Shown here one piece after another: positions 8,839-16,752 of a stretch of DNA of 64,000 nucleotides (the first letter of the stretch is position 1; each line of letters starts with the position of its first letter). This stretch comes from JALYXV01 sp963791545 (GTDB lineage Bacteria; Actinomycetota; Acidimicrobiia; Acidimicrobiales; Palsa-688). Both the position numbers and the translations under genes were made by a program. Where the stretch lies: NCBI GenBank assembly GCA_963791545.1, contig CAWBSR010000001.1, positions 269,254 to 333,253 of the forward strand, read 5' to 3'. The notes beneath the pieces are model-generated. The model had not been told where the DNA came from, did no database searches, and saw only the letters and a list, made by a program, of their open reading frames with translations.

Positions 8839-9317
8839 CCGGACACCTCGAGGCGGCAGTCACCGGGGCCGCGGCAGCTGAACAAGGTCACGGTCGTGCC
8901 GTCATGCGGCGTCGCGAAGCGCAAACGCAGGGGATCGCTGGGGTCGGGACCGGCCTGGCCGGTGTCGACGGTCTGGGTCAGCTCCCCGGTCTGGTCCAGG
9001 GTGACCATCATGGGGGCGCTGCCCGGGACGCGGCGGAAGATCACCACGTGGACGCGGTTGGGGACGATGAAGGTGCAGCCGCCGCCGCCCTCGGCGACCA
9101 CCAGGGTGTTGCCCTGGAGGCAGGTGCGTCCGCCCCGCCCGATCTCCCGGACCGTCAGGTGCCGGGGCGGGAGCACTTCCTCGATGGCCCGCAATCGGGA
9201 CTGGGACGGCGAACCGGCGACATCGGTAGGCCGGATGACGACCTGGCCGACAGCCACCGCCGCCGCGAACAGGGCCACCAGTACGAAAAGCGCCACGACC
9301 AACCGCCGGTAGGTCAC
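8835..9317 (-). CDS. Small membrane-anchored exported protein, unknown function
   Basis: 160 residues from GTG 9317, overlapping the stop of the upstream gene as GTGA; the stop likewise overlaps the downstream start. The start MTYRRLVVALFVLVALFAAAVAVG gives one N-terminal helix (about residues 5-24) acting as anchor or uncleaved signal. The remaining 135 residues are predicted extracytoplasmic and include three cysteines (TCLQ, GCTF, FSCRGPGDC region), which may form disulfides. No domain was recognised. The tight coupling with both neighbours suggests that the three products act together. The longer frame upstream to 9608 is the shadow of the neighbouring gene. Confidence 0.6.
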   Translation of the reverse strand: MTYRRLVVALFVLVALFAAAVAVGQVVIRPTDVAGSPSQSRLRAIEEVLPPRHLTVREIGRGGRTCLQGNTLVVAEGGGGCTFIVPNRVHVVIFRRVPGSAPMMVTLDQTGELTQTVDTGQAGPDPSDPLRLRFATPHDGTTVTLFSCRGPGDCRLEVSG

Positions 9318-10279
9318 CGGGCCGCCCGCTGGTAGATGGCGAGGAAATCCCGCGCTCCCGGCGCCAGGACGTGGTTCGGCGTCGGGGTCATCCCACTCAG
9401 GAGCGCCTCTCCCTGGACTGACTCGGGATGGCTCGGATCGGGATGGACGAAGACCGCCGCGAAGACCCACATGTGGTTGATGTCCAGCTGCATGGCCCGC
9501 ACCGTGCCCCCCGACAGCAGCAGCTGAGCCAGCTGGGCGGGGACCAGGTTGGGCCCGGCCCCATAAAGCAGGCGCCCCCGGCTGTCGATGCCGAGGCCGG
9601 AACGCCACACCGAAACGGGCACCTGAGGTCGGTACGTCAGACCCCAGCGGCCCAGGATGTCGGTGCCCAGGTCGGGCGCCGGACGGCCGTGGTCCACCAG
9701 GGGCAGCAGGTTCTGGAGTACCACCTGGTCCCCCGGGGCGGCAAAGACCTCGCCCGGCGCTTGCCAGGCGCCGACGTCGAAGGTCCCGTCGGCGCGGACC
9801 ACGAACGAGGCGGCCCCGGGAACCAGCATGCCCGTGGTGCGGCCATCCACGAGTTCGCCGCCCCGGGCGTCGACCCGCTTGAAGCCGGCGTTGGTGGCGG
9901 CCACCAACGCCGGTCGAGCCGTCAGGGGCACCTGGCCGCCCTCGGGAAAGACCCCTCCGGGCTCCTTCGTCCCCGGCACCAGCGCCATTTGGAGGGTATG
10001 GGGATCGACGCGCAACACCGTTCCCAACCCGGTCACCAGCCGGACCAGGGCAGAACCGGGCACGACCGGGCGAAAGCCGTCGTCAGGGGCCACCGTGGTG
10101 GTCGTCGTCGCAGTCGAGGTGGACGTGGACGTGGTGGACGCCGCCGACGGAGCCCGGCTCACCTTGGCGGCCACCGGCGGGTGGGACACCGACGTGCAGC
10201 CGGCGCCGACCCCGGCCCCGACCCCGGTCAGAAGCAGGCCAGTGAGCGCAACCCGAGCGGCCTGGAACACCTGCGCCAA
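9314..10279 (-). CDS. Phosphodiester glycosidase (NAGPA-domain) lipoprotein
   Basis: 321 residues. The N-terminus has a hydrophobic stretch ending in VGAGVGAGC, a lipobox with probable lipidated Cys28, then a Thr/Ser-rich linker (SAASTTSTSTSTATTTTTVAP). The rest resembles the NAGPA / phosphodiester-glycosidase fold: LVAATNAGFKRVDARGGELVDGR, SVWRSGLGIDSRGRLLYGAG and AMQLDINHMWV, where the conserved ...D.N... motif normally sits. Members cleave glycosyl-phosphodiesters and occur on bacterial exopolysaccharide or wall polymers. It is the first gene of a GTGA-coupled minus-strand operon and is divergent from the epimerase gene at 10420. The substrate is unknown. Confidence 0.78.
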   Translation of the reverse strand: MAQVFQAARVALTGLLLTGVGAGVGAGCTSVSHPPVAAKVSRAPSAASTTSTSTSTATTTTTVAPDDGFRPVVPGSALVRLVTGLGTVLRVDPHTLQMALVPGTKEPGGVFPEGGQVPLTARPALVAATNAGFKRVDARGGELVDGRTTGMLVPGAASFVVRADGTFDVGAWQAPGEVFAAPGDQVVLQNLLPLVDHGRPAPDLGTDILGRWGLTYRPQVPVSVWRSGLGIDSRGRLLYGAGPNLVPAQLAQLLLSGGTVRAMQLDINHMWVFAAVFVHPDPSHPESVQGEALLSGMTPTPNHVLAPGARDFLAIYQRAAR

Positions 10280-10419
10280 CGTACTGTCGAGGCGGGCCGA
10301 GGAGACCGCGCCATTCTTTCCAACTTTTCGTCAGACCTCGCGGGACCCCTTGCACCTTCGGCTAGCCGCCCACCCGGCGTCGCAACCGGGGAGGGGCCCA
10401 CTTGTGACACGCTACGGGC

Positions 10420-11460
10420 ATGGCTGATCGGATCGCGCTGGTAACGGGCGCCACAGGTTTCATCGGCGCCCGGCTCATACCGGCCCTGCTCGAACGCGGG
10501 TGGGCTGTCCGGGCCTGCGGCCGCCGCCCCCGCCCCGACCATCTCCCCGCCGGCGTTGCCTACCACCGCGTCGACCTGATCGGCGATCACGACCTGGCGC
10601 CGTTGCTGCCCGACGTGACCCACATCTTTCATCTGGCCGGTGCGTCGAGTTCGAAGTCGTCGGAGGAGGAGATGCTCCGGGACAACGTGTTGGCGACCGA
10701 GCGCCTGATCGCCGCCATGTTCGAGTCCAGCGGCCTTGAGTCCAACTGCATCGAGCGGCTGGTGTACATGAGCTCCTCTTCGGTTTACGGCGAGGAGGTG
10801 CCCCTCCCGATCCCGGTCATAGAGGAGGAACCACCCCAGCCCAGCCGCGCCTACGGCAAGGCCAAATGGGCCACCGAGCAAGTGGTCTGGGCGGCCAGCG
10901 ACGAGGGCCTACCGGTGATAGTGCTGCGACCCGTCTCGGTCTACGGCCCGGGCAACGTCAAGCTGCTGGCCAGCGCGGTGCTCGACGCGGCCATCGAGCG
11001 TTTCGCGGGCCAAGAGGTGTTGGCCGTCCCCGCGGAGCCGATTGAGCAACGCCTGGTGCACATCGACGACCTGGTCCGCGCCACCATCCACCTGGCCGTC
11101 CACCCCTGGAGCCCGGGGATGGCTTACAACGTCGTTGCTCCCACCTATCCCAGCAGCCACCACGTCGCCGAGGTGATCGCCGGCGAGTTGGGCCTGAAGG
11201 TCGAGTTGAGCGACGACCCGGAGTGCGGCCTCGGCTATGACGCCCGGGCCGAGACCCGGGACCAGATGCTGGCGGCGGGCATGCAGCCCGACATCGTGTT
11301 CACCAAGGAGCGGTTCCGGTTCTTCCGCAAGGCCAACCCCAACAACCGGCTGAGCCTCGACGCCTTGCTGTCGACGGGGTTCAAGTTCGCCGACGAGGAT
11401 CTGGAGACCGGCATGCGGGCCACCATCGCCTGGTATCAGGAGCAGCGCTGGATCGTGTGA
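10420..11460 (+). CDS. NAD-dependent epimerase/dehydratase (extended SDR)
   Basis: 346 residues from ATG 10420. The N-terminal GATGFIGARL motif binds NAD(P). The catalytic set is visible as SSSSVYGEE and YGKAKWATE (YxxxK). The remainder follows extended-SDR nucleotide-sugar epimerases (VLRPVSVYGPGN, then RLVHIDDLVRA). The substrate cannot be decided; a nucleotide sugar is likeliest. It is divergent from the lipoprotein gene (140-base gap that should hold both promoters) and converges with the minus-strand partner-switching genes. Confidence 0.88.
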   Translation: MADRIALVTGATGFIGARLIPALLERGWAVRACGRRPRPDHLPAGVAYHRVDLIGDHDLAPLLPDVTHIFHLAGASSSKSSEEEMLRDNVLATERLIAAMFESSGLESNCIERLVYMSSSSVYGEEVPLPIPVIEEEPPQPSRAYGKAKWATEQVVWAASDEGLPVIVLRPVSVYGPGNVKLLASAVLDAAIERFAGQEVLAVPAEPIEQRLVHIDDLVRATIHLAVHPWSPGMAYNVVAPTYPSSHHVAEVIAGELGLKVELSDDPECGLGYDARAETRDQMLAAGMQPDIVFTKERFRFFRKANPNNRLSLDALLSTGFKFADEDLETGMRATIAWYQEQRWIV

Positions 11461-11475
11461 CCGCGGTGGGCAGGC

Positions 11476-12009
11476 TCAGCCCGAAGCGGGCGCCCGTCCC
11501 TGGTACTCGGGGTACGGGGTGGGAGGGGCACCTGCCACCTGGTTGATGAACTCCTCGAGGAACCACGACCGGAACCGGACCAGGTCGGGGGGGCTCGCCA
11601 GCGTCAACAGGTGCACCCCGGCCTGGCAATAGGCGTCGGCCTCGTCCAGCATCTCCACCAGGCGGCGCGAGGCGGTGGCTGCCTCGGCGGGAATCCGATA
11701 GGTGAGATCGATCTCGGCCACCCCCGCTTCGGCGGCGTCGGCCAAACGGTTCTCCTGGTCGGTGTTGAGGCCGCCGTACTGCTCGGTCAGCTCCTCGACC
11801 AACTTGACGAGACGGACCGGCACCTGCGACTCCTCCGGGCGCTCGTGGAGTTGGGCCGCGATAAAGGTGAACTCCCGCAACAGCTCGTCGATGTGCTCCT
11901 GGGTCCGGGCCCAGATGGGGACCGGAATCTGGCGCACTTCGACGGCCACCAGGTCGCCGAAGTGCTGCCGGGCGGCAGCCTCCGAAGTCGGCGAGGATCC
12001 GTCGCTCAT
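11476..12009 (-). CDS. Companion protein of RsbW-like ATPase, unknown function
   Basis: 177 residues from ATG 12009, which overlaps the stop of the ATPase gene as ATGA; the frame is open further upstream but only as a shadow of that gene. The protein is soluble, acidic and predicted helical (for example TQEHIDELLREFTFIAAQLH, then LVKLVEELTEQYGG). No catalytic motif was recognised. Coupling to an anti-sigma-type ATPase and proximity to a STAS antagonist suggest that it belongs to the same regulatory switch, perhaps as a partner or output protein. That is inference from position only. Confidence 0.6.
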   Translation of the reverse strand: MSDGSSPTSEAAARQHFGDLVAVEVRQIPVPIWARTQEHIDELLREFTFIAAQLHERPEESQVPVRLVKLVEELTEQYGGLNTDQENRLADAAEAGVAEIDLTYRIPAEAATASRRLVEMLDEADAYCQAGVHLLTLASPPDLVRFRSWFLEEFINQVAGAPPTPYPEYQGRAPASG

Positions 12010-12527
12010 GCCGCCCGCAGATGGGGCGGGATGTCGTCCTGGTCGCGGGCACCGCCAGTAACCGCACCGGCCTCCTCCAGGGAGGGGAACGCGCTGAGGT
12101 CGACGTGGTGCTCCTCGGTGCCGCCCCGGAGCGGTTGCCCACCGCCTACCCGCAACTCCGCCCACACGGTCTTGGTGCCGTCACCATGCTGGTCGATGCC
12201 CCACTCCCGAGCCACCGAGTTCACCAGCGACAAACCCCGCCCGGTGGTCGACTGTTCGCTGTAATGGCGCCGCGCCGGAAGCCGGGGCGAGCTGTCGGTG
12301 ACCGCCACGCGCAGGCACTGGGGCTGCAGCTCGACCTTCACCAGGATCTGGGTGCGGGCGTGAAGGGCGGCGTTGGTGACCAGTTCGCTCAACAGTAAGG
12401 CGCCGTCGTCGGCGAACTCGTCACGATTCCAAGAACTCAACGTGGCGAGGAGGAAACGACGGGCGAGCCCGGGGCTGCGGGCATCGGACGCCAGCGACAG
12501 TTGGGCCGCGGGCACGGGCGGGATCAT
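12006..12527 (-). CDS. RsbW-like serine kinase / anti-sigma ATPase (HATPase_c_2)
   Basis: 173 residues from ATG 12527. The GHKL fold is shown by the N box LLLSELVTNAALHA (Glu48, Asn52), a central VAVTDSSP (D box) and TTGRGLSLVNSVAREWG (G box), followed by TKTVWAEL. Such proteins bind a sigma factor or phosphorylate a STAS antagonist on Ser. A candidate antagonist lies 109 bases upstream on the same strand. The C-terminus extends about 30 residues past the usual domain end. ATGA coupling joins it to the downstream companion gene. Confidence 0.85.
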   Translation of the reverse strand: MIPPVPAAQLSLASDARSPGLARRFLLATLSSWNRDEFADDGALLLSELVTNAALHARTQILVKVELQPQCLRVAVTDSSPRLPARRHYSEQSTTGRGLSLVNSVAREWGIDQHGDGTKTVWAELRVGGGQPLRGGTEEHHVDLSAFPSLEEAGAVTGGARDQDDIPPHLRAA

Positions 12528-12636
12528 ATTGGTACCCCCAGGTGAGCGGCGGACGGCGCCCGCCGTAGCTGGGCCCGAACCGGCACGGCCGAGTCCCGTC
12601 GCAGGACTCTTTTTGACTGTCTGGACGTGGTGGCGC

Positions 12637-12990
12637 TCAGGCCGGAGCGCCGCTGGAAAGACTGTCCAGCGATGGATGGATGGTGAACACCCTGGTCAAG
12701 CCGGTGATCTCGAACACCCGGACAATGCGGGCCTGGCTGCATATCAACTCCACGTCGCCGCCTTGGCGGCGCAGGCGGTTGAGCGCAGCCACCAAGACCC
12801 CGAGACCGGTTGAATCGAGGAATTCCACCGGCTCCAAGTCGACGATGATCCGGGAAGTGCCGCTGTCGGCCAAGTCGACCAGCTTCTGGCGGAGCAACGG
12901 GGCGGTGTAGACGTCGACTTCACCGGAGACGGTCAGCACCAAGAAGTCCGGAGAACCGGCGTCGACGACGAGTCCTAGTTCGGGCGGCAT
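12637..12990 (-). CDS. Anti-sigma factor antagonist (STAS domain)
   Basis: 117 residues from ATG 12990. Typical STAS/SpoIIAA layout: VSGEVDVYTAPLLRQKL, then IIVDLEPVEFLDSTGLGVL. Ser60 in LDSTGLG is the expected phosphorylation site for an RsbW-like kinase. The kinase gene follows on the same strand. Together they form a partner-switching module that frees a sigma factor (or another partner) when the STAS protein is unphosphorylated. No sigma gene lies beside them, so the partner is elsewhere. Confidence 0.9.
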   Translation of the reverse strand: MPPELGLVVDAGSPDFLVLTVSGEVDVYTAPLLRQKLVDLADSGTSRIIVDLEPVEFLDSTGLGVLVAALNRLRRQGGDVELICSQARIVRVFEITGLTRVFTIHPSLDSLSSGAPA

Positions 12991-13076
12991 GTAGGCAACT
13001 CCAGGGATGGCGGGCTCGGGGTATGCGGCCGCTTATGTACCCAAGGTCCGGCGTCGGCAAACCGCCTCGCCAAAAT

Positions 13077-13850
13077 TCAGGTCCGGGCGTACCGGGCCTC
13101 CAGGAGCGAGAAGAGACCGAAGCAGGCCAGCCCCAAGGCGATGGCGACCAGCAGCCACGGCCCCCAGGGGTCATGCAGGACCGAGGCCAGGGCCCCGTCG
13201 AGGCCCTTGGCATGGGCCGGATTGTAGGTGACCGCAGCCTCGACGACGAAGTAGCCGATCAGGCCCACGACGGCCCCCCGGGCCAACATCCCCACGCCCC
13301 CGATCGCCTCGAAGGTGCGCCGGATCGAGCGGGGGACGTCAGTAATGTGGACCTCGACGTCGTAGCGGCGCCGCAGGCCCTTCACGATCATGTGCAGCCC
13401 CGCGATGCCGATGACGAGGCCCGCGGCGCCGACCAGGTAGCGCCCCGCGGTATGGGCCATGACTCGTCCCGTGACGTCCACGGCCTGCTTGTCGCCCCCG
13501 GCCCCGGCCTGCCGGTGGAACGCAATGGCCAGCCCGCTCACGCACGCGGCGGCGTCGATGAGCGCTTTGCCGGCCGCCGCCAGCCGCTGTTTGCCGGATC
13601 CCGTGGCCCGACGGGCCGCCAGGATCGCCTGCCACACTGCCAGGCAGCCGAAGCCGATCCCGATGGCCAGGACCAGGGCATGGCCGAAGGGATGGCGGGC
13701 GATGCTCTCCAGTGCCCCCCGGGTGTCGGGCTGGCCCTGCTGGGGCCGCCCCCGGACCAAGTTGATGGCCAGCAGGGCAATAACGAGGTAAACCACGCCC
13801 CGGCACGCGAGACCGAAGCGGGCCACCCGGCTCACCCACGTCGCGCTCAC
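13077..13850 (-). CDS. DUF1206 membrane protein
   Basis: 257 residues from GTG 13850. The frame remains open into the divergent GH15 gene, but that part is antisense shadow; the start chosen gives a short cytoplasmic N-terminus followed by VARFGLACRGVVYLVIALLA, the usual beginning of DUF1206 proteins. Three repeats of a two-helix unit with an RxG(Y/L)xARG-like element are visible, each starting with arginine/glycine-rich turns (LACRGVVYLV, GRYLVGAAGLVIGIAG, GMLARGAVVGLIG). Function unknown; DUF1206 proteins are common in actinobacteria. Its start is 51 bases from the divergent GH15 gene. Confidence 0.85.
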   Translation of the reverse strand: MSATWVSRVARFGLACRGVVYLVIALLAINLVRGRPQQGQPDTRGALESIARHPFGHALVLAIGIGFGCLAVWQAILAARRATGSGKQRLAAAGKALIDAAACVSGLAIAFHRQAGAGGDKQAVDVTGRVMAHTAGRYLVGAAGLVIGIAGLHMIVKGLRRRYDVEVHITDVPRSIRRTFEAIGGVGMLARGAVVGLIGYFVVEAAVTYNPAHAKGLDGALASVLHDPWGPWLLVAIALGLACFGLFSLLEARYART

Positions 13851-13901
13851 TTTTCCAACCCTGCCCGACCGTGCCGCGGCAAAAACATCAGGGTGGAGAA
13901 A

Positions 13902-15839
13902 ATGGTGGCACCATGGAAGGCCATGGCAATGCCGGGCGAACTCCGGGATTCGAGACTGGCATCGCAGCATTTCGCGGCGTTTCCACCGATCGCCGAGTAC
14001 GCCTTCCTCTCGGACTGCGAAAACCAGGCGCTGGTGGCGCCGAGCGGCAACATCGAGTGGCTGTGCCTGCCCCGTGTCGACTCGCCCAGTGTGTTCGGGG
14101 CCATCCTCGACCGCGACGCCGGCTACTTCCGGATCGGGCCCGCCGACCGCATGGTCCCGGCGGCCCGCCGGTACCTGCCCGGGACCATGATCGTGGAGAC
14201 CAGCTGGAGTACCCCCACCGGATGGATCATCGTCCGCGACGTGCTGCTCATGGGACCGTGGCACCACTGCGGCGCCGAGATCTCCCACACCCACCGGCGG
14301 GCGCCGACGGACTACGACGCCGAGCACGTTCTGTTACGCACCGTGCGCTGCGTCAACGGCGAAGTTCAGGTGGTCCTGGAGTGCGAGCCCCGCTTCGACT
14401 ACGGCCTCCATGGAGCGCGCTGGGCCCACACCGAGCGTGGCTACCACCAGGGCGTGGCCACCACGGCGGAAGGGGCGCAGTCGGGGCTGGCGCTGACCCT
14501 GACCACCGATATGCGGCTCGGCTTCGAGGGGGGACGGGCCATCGCCCGCACCCTGATGAAAGAGGGTGACACCCGGTTCTGCGCCCTCAGCTGGACCGAG
14601 CATGGACCCCCGCTCACCTTTGAGGAGGCGCACCGCCGTCTCACGTGGACCGCCCACCACTGGCAGCACTGGCTGGCGCGGGGCAACTTTCCCGACCATC
14701 CCTGGCGACACTTCCTGGAACGCAGCGCCCTGACGCTGAAGGGCCTGACCTTCGCGCCCACCGGGGCGCTGGTGGCGGCCGCCACCACCTCCCTGCCGGA
14801 GACCCTGGGTGGCGAACGGAACTGGGACTACCGCTACAGCTGGATCCGGGACTCGACCTTCGCCCTTTGGGGCCTGTACACCCTGGGCTTCGACTGGGAG
14901 GCCAACGACTTCTTCTGGTTCATCGCCGACGTCGCGGAACGCAACCCCGACCTGCAGGTCATGTACGGCGTGGGCGGAGAACGCGAGCTCGACGAGCGCA
15001 TCCTGGACCATTTGACGGGCTACCGGGGCTCGCGCCCGGTGCGGGTCGGCAACGCCGCCTACCGCCAGCGCCAGCATGACGTCTGGGGCGCCGTCATCTA
15101 CTCGGTGTACATCCACACCAAGAACCGGGATCACCTCGACGACCGCATCTGGCCCATCCTCAAGCACCAGGTGGAATCGGCCCTGGCCCACTGGCGGGAG
15201 CCCGACCACGGGATCTGGGAGGTCCGGGGCGAGCCCAAGCACTTCACCTCCTCCAAGTTGATGTGCTGGGTGGCGGCGGAACGGGGGGCACGCCTGGCCC
15301 GGGTGCGCGACGACTTGGAGCTGGCCCAGACCTGGCAGGCGGCGGCGGACGAGATTCACGCCGACATCTGTGCCCATGCCATCGATGAGCGGGGGGTCTT
15401 CACGCAGCACTACGACACCGAGGCGCTGGACGCCTCGGTGCTGCTGATGCCGCTGTTCGGGTTCCTCCCGCCTGACGACCGTCGTATGCGGGCCACCGTG
15501 CACGCCATCGCCGACGAGTTGAGCGAGTTCGGCCTGGTGCTGCGCTACCGGGTGAAGGAGACCGACGACGGGATGACGGGCGAGGAGGGGACCTTTACGA
15601 TCTGTTCGTTCTGGCAGGTCTCGGCGTTCGCCCTGATCGGCGAGAAGGAGCGGGCCCACACCCTGTGCGAGAAGCTCCTCTCCCTGGCCAGCCCCCTCGA
15701 CCTCTACGCCGAGGAGCTGGACCCGAAGAGCGGTCGTCACCTGGGCAACTTCCCGCAGGCGTTCACCCACCTGGCCCTGATCAACGCCGTGATCCACGTC
15801 ATCCGCTGCGAGGCCAACGTGACGCCCGAGATCGCCTGA
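13902..15839 (+). CDS. Glycoside hydrolase family 15 protein (glucoamylase/trehalase-like)
   Basis: 645 residues from ATG 13902, preceded by GGTGGAG; in-frame ATGs also lie at 13923 and 13929, while the longer frame back to 13023 is antisense to the DUF1206 gene. The N-terminal beta-sandwich begins PIAEYAFLSDCENQALVAPSGNIEWLCLPR (read in parts), and the (alpha/alpha)6 catalytic domain includes RNWDYRYSWIRDSTFAL and GEEGTFTICSFW, both signatures of GH15. The two catalytic acids are expected at the WIRDS-proximal loop and in the EEGTF motif. In actinobacteria such proteins are glucoamylase-like or trehalases; the sequence does not separate these. No signal peptide, so probably cytoplasmic. Confidence 0.9.
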   Translation: MVAPWKAMAMPGELRDSRLASQHFAAFPPIAEYAFLSDCENQALVAPSGNIEWLCLPRVDSPSVFGAILDRDAGYFRIGPADRMVPAARRYLPGTMIVETSWSTPTGWIIVRDVLLMGPWHHCGAEISHTHRRAPTDYDAEHVLLRTVRCVNGEVQVVLECEPRFDYGLHGARWAHTERGYHQGVATTAEGAQSGLALTLTTDMRLGFEGGRAIARTLMKEGDTRFCALSWTEHGPPLTFEEAHRRLTWTAHHWQHWLARGNFPDHPWRHFLERSALTLKGLTFAPTGALVAAATTSLPETLGGERNWDYRYSWIRDSTFALWGLYTLGFDWEANDFFWFIADVAERNPDLQVMYGVGGERELDERILDHLTGYRGSRPVRVGNAAYRQRQHDVWGAVIYSVYIHTKNRDHLDDRIWPILKHQVESALAHWREPDHGIWEVRGEPKHFTSSKLMCWVAAERGARLARVRDDLELAQTWQAAADEIHADICAHAIDERGVFTQHYDTEALDASVLLMPLFGFLPPDDRRMRATVHAIADELSEFGLVLRYRVKETDDGMTGEEGTFTICSFWQVSAFALIGEKERAHTLCEKLLSLASPLDLYAEELDPKSGRHLGNFPQAFTHLALINAVIHVIRCEANVTPEIA

Positions 15840-16012
15840 GCACCGTTCCCATCCTTTCGACGGGATTCACGCGTCCCTTCCCGGGGTACACGGGATGGAA
15901 GCACGCTGGCACCAGGGTGCGGACCGCTACAGGGGATCCGAACGTTGAGGCCTTGGCGCAAACATCTTCGCTCGCCGCCATCTCCGATAGCCGGCTGCCC
16001 CGGAACCAAGTG

Positions 16013-16702
16013 ATGGCCAAGGGCTCCGAACGCGCGGACGAGTACATCATCGTGCTCGAATACCAGCCTCGGGTGGCCGAGGAGGCTCTTGACTACGGCA
16101 AAGTACGGGCCGTGGTGGAGGAGCTACGGGAGTGGCACCCGACCGCTCTGTTCTCCCCGGATCGCTATGCCCTGCAGCTGCAGGTCATCGCGTGGCGGCC
16201 GACCGAGGCCCTCCGGCGGGCCCTCGACCTGCACGAGCGGGCCGTCCACACCATCGGAGCGCCACTTCCGGCGCTGGCCCGCGTCGAGGTCCTGACGGGC
16301 CGGGAGTTCGACAGCCAGTGGGACGACCCACGGCCGGGTGTCGTGGCGACAGGCGAGCAGGTGCTCTCCGACGAGATCTACTGGGCCACCCGGGCCCTCC
16401 TGCGGGCGGCGACGGCAACCGAGCTCACCGAAATTCTGATCGCCTTCGTGGCGAAGGTGGGCGGCCGGATGGCGGCGGAGCCAGCCGAGCCCGTGGACGA
16501 ACTGGTTTCCATCGATGTCGCCCTGGGGGACGAGGACCGGCTGTATGCCGTGGCCGAGCGCTGCAGCGTGTCGGGTCTCATCCTCGAGCACTCGTTGCCC
16601 ACTCTGGTGGCCGACGCCCGGGCCGTCCTGAACCGCGGCCGGTTGACCGAACCGGTGGCCGACGAGCTGGGCGGGCCCGGGAACCGCTGGCATCGCTCTT
16701 GA
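16013..16702 (+). CDS. Conserved-looking soluble protein of unknown function
   Basis: 229 residues from ATG 16013 (a GTG directly precedes it; GTG 15917 is a further in-frame option). The composition is soluble with alternating strands and helices: DEYIIVLEYQPRVAEEALDY, ALQLQVIAWRPTEALRRALD, ARVEVLTGREFDSQWDD and LILEHSLPTLVADARAVLNR. No family recognised. A segment (EVLTGREFDSQW) recalls regulatory ligand-binding proteins, but this is not enough to name it. The stop codon lies 5 bases before the left end of the ISL3 element, so its transcription unit may have been cut by the insertion. Confidence 0.55.
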   Translation: MAKGSERADEYIIVLEYQPRVAEEALDYGKVRAVVEELREWHPTALFSPDRYALQLQVIAWRPTEALRRALDLHERAVHTIGAPLPALARVEVLTGREFDSQWDDPRPGVVATGEQVLSDEIYWATRALLRAATATELTEILIAFVAKVGGRMAAEPAEPVDELVSIDVALGDEDRLYAVAERCSVSGLILEHSLPTLVADARAVLNRGRLTEPVADELGGPGNRWHRS

Positions 16703-16707
16703 GAGGG

Positions 16708-16752
16708 ATCTAGTCTCGAACGTATGTGCCCCTCCTAGGGTTTCTGTGGGCG
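16708..16752 (+). repeat. Left inverted repeat of the ISL3 element
   Basis: About 45 bases, beginning ATCTAGTCTCGAAC and ending TTTCTGTGGGCG. It matches the reverse complement of 18309-18353 with five mismatches. The transposase stop codon (TAG, minus strand, 16735-16737) lies inside it. Confidence 0.88.

Noticed and set aside
13851..14327. Longer minus-strand extension of the DUF1206 gene
   Set aside because: It is antisense to the well-supported GH15 gene and would give a charged N-terminus unlike the family.
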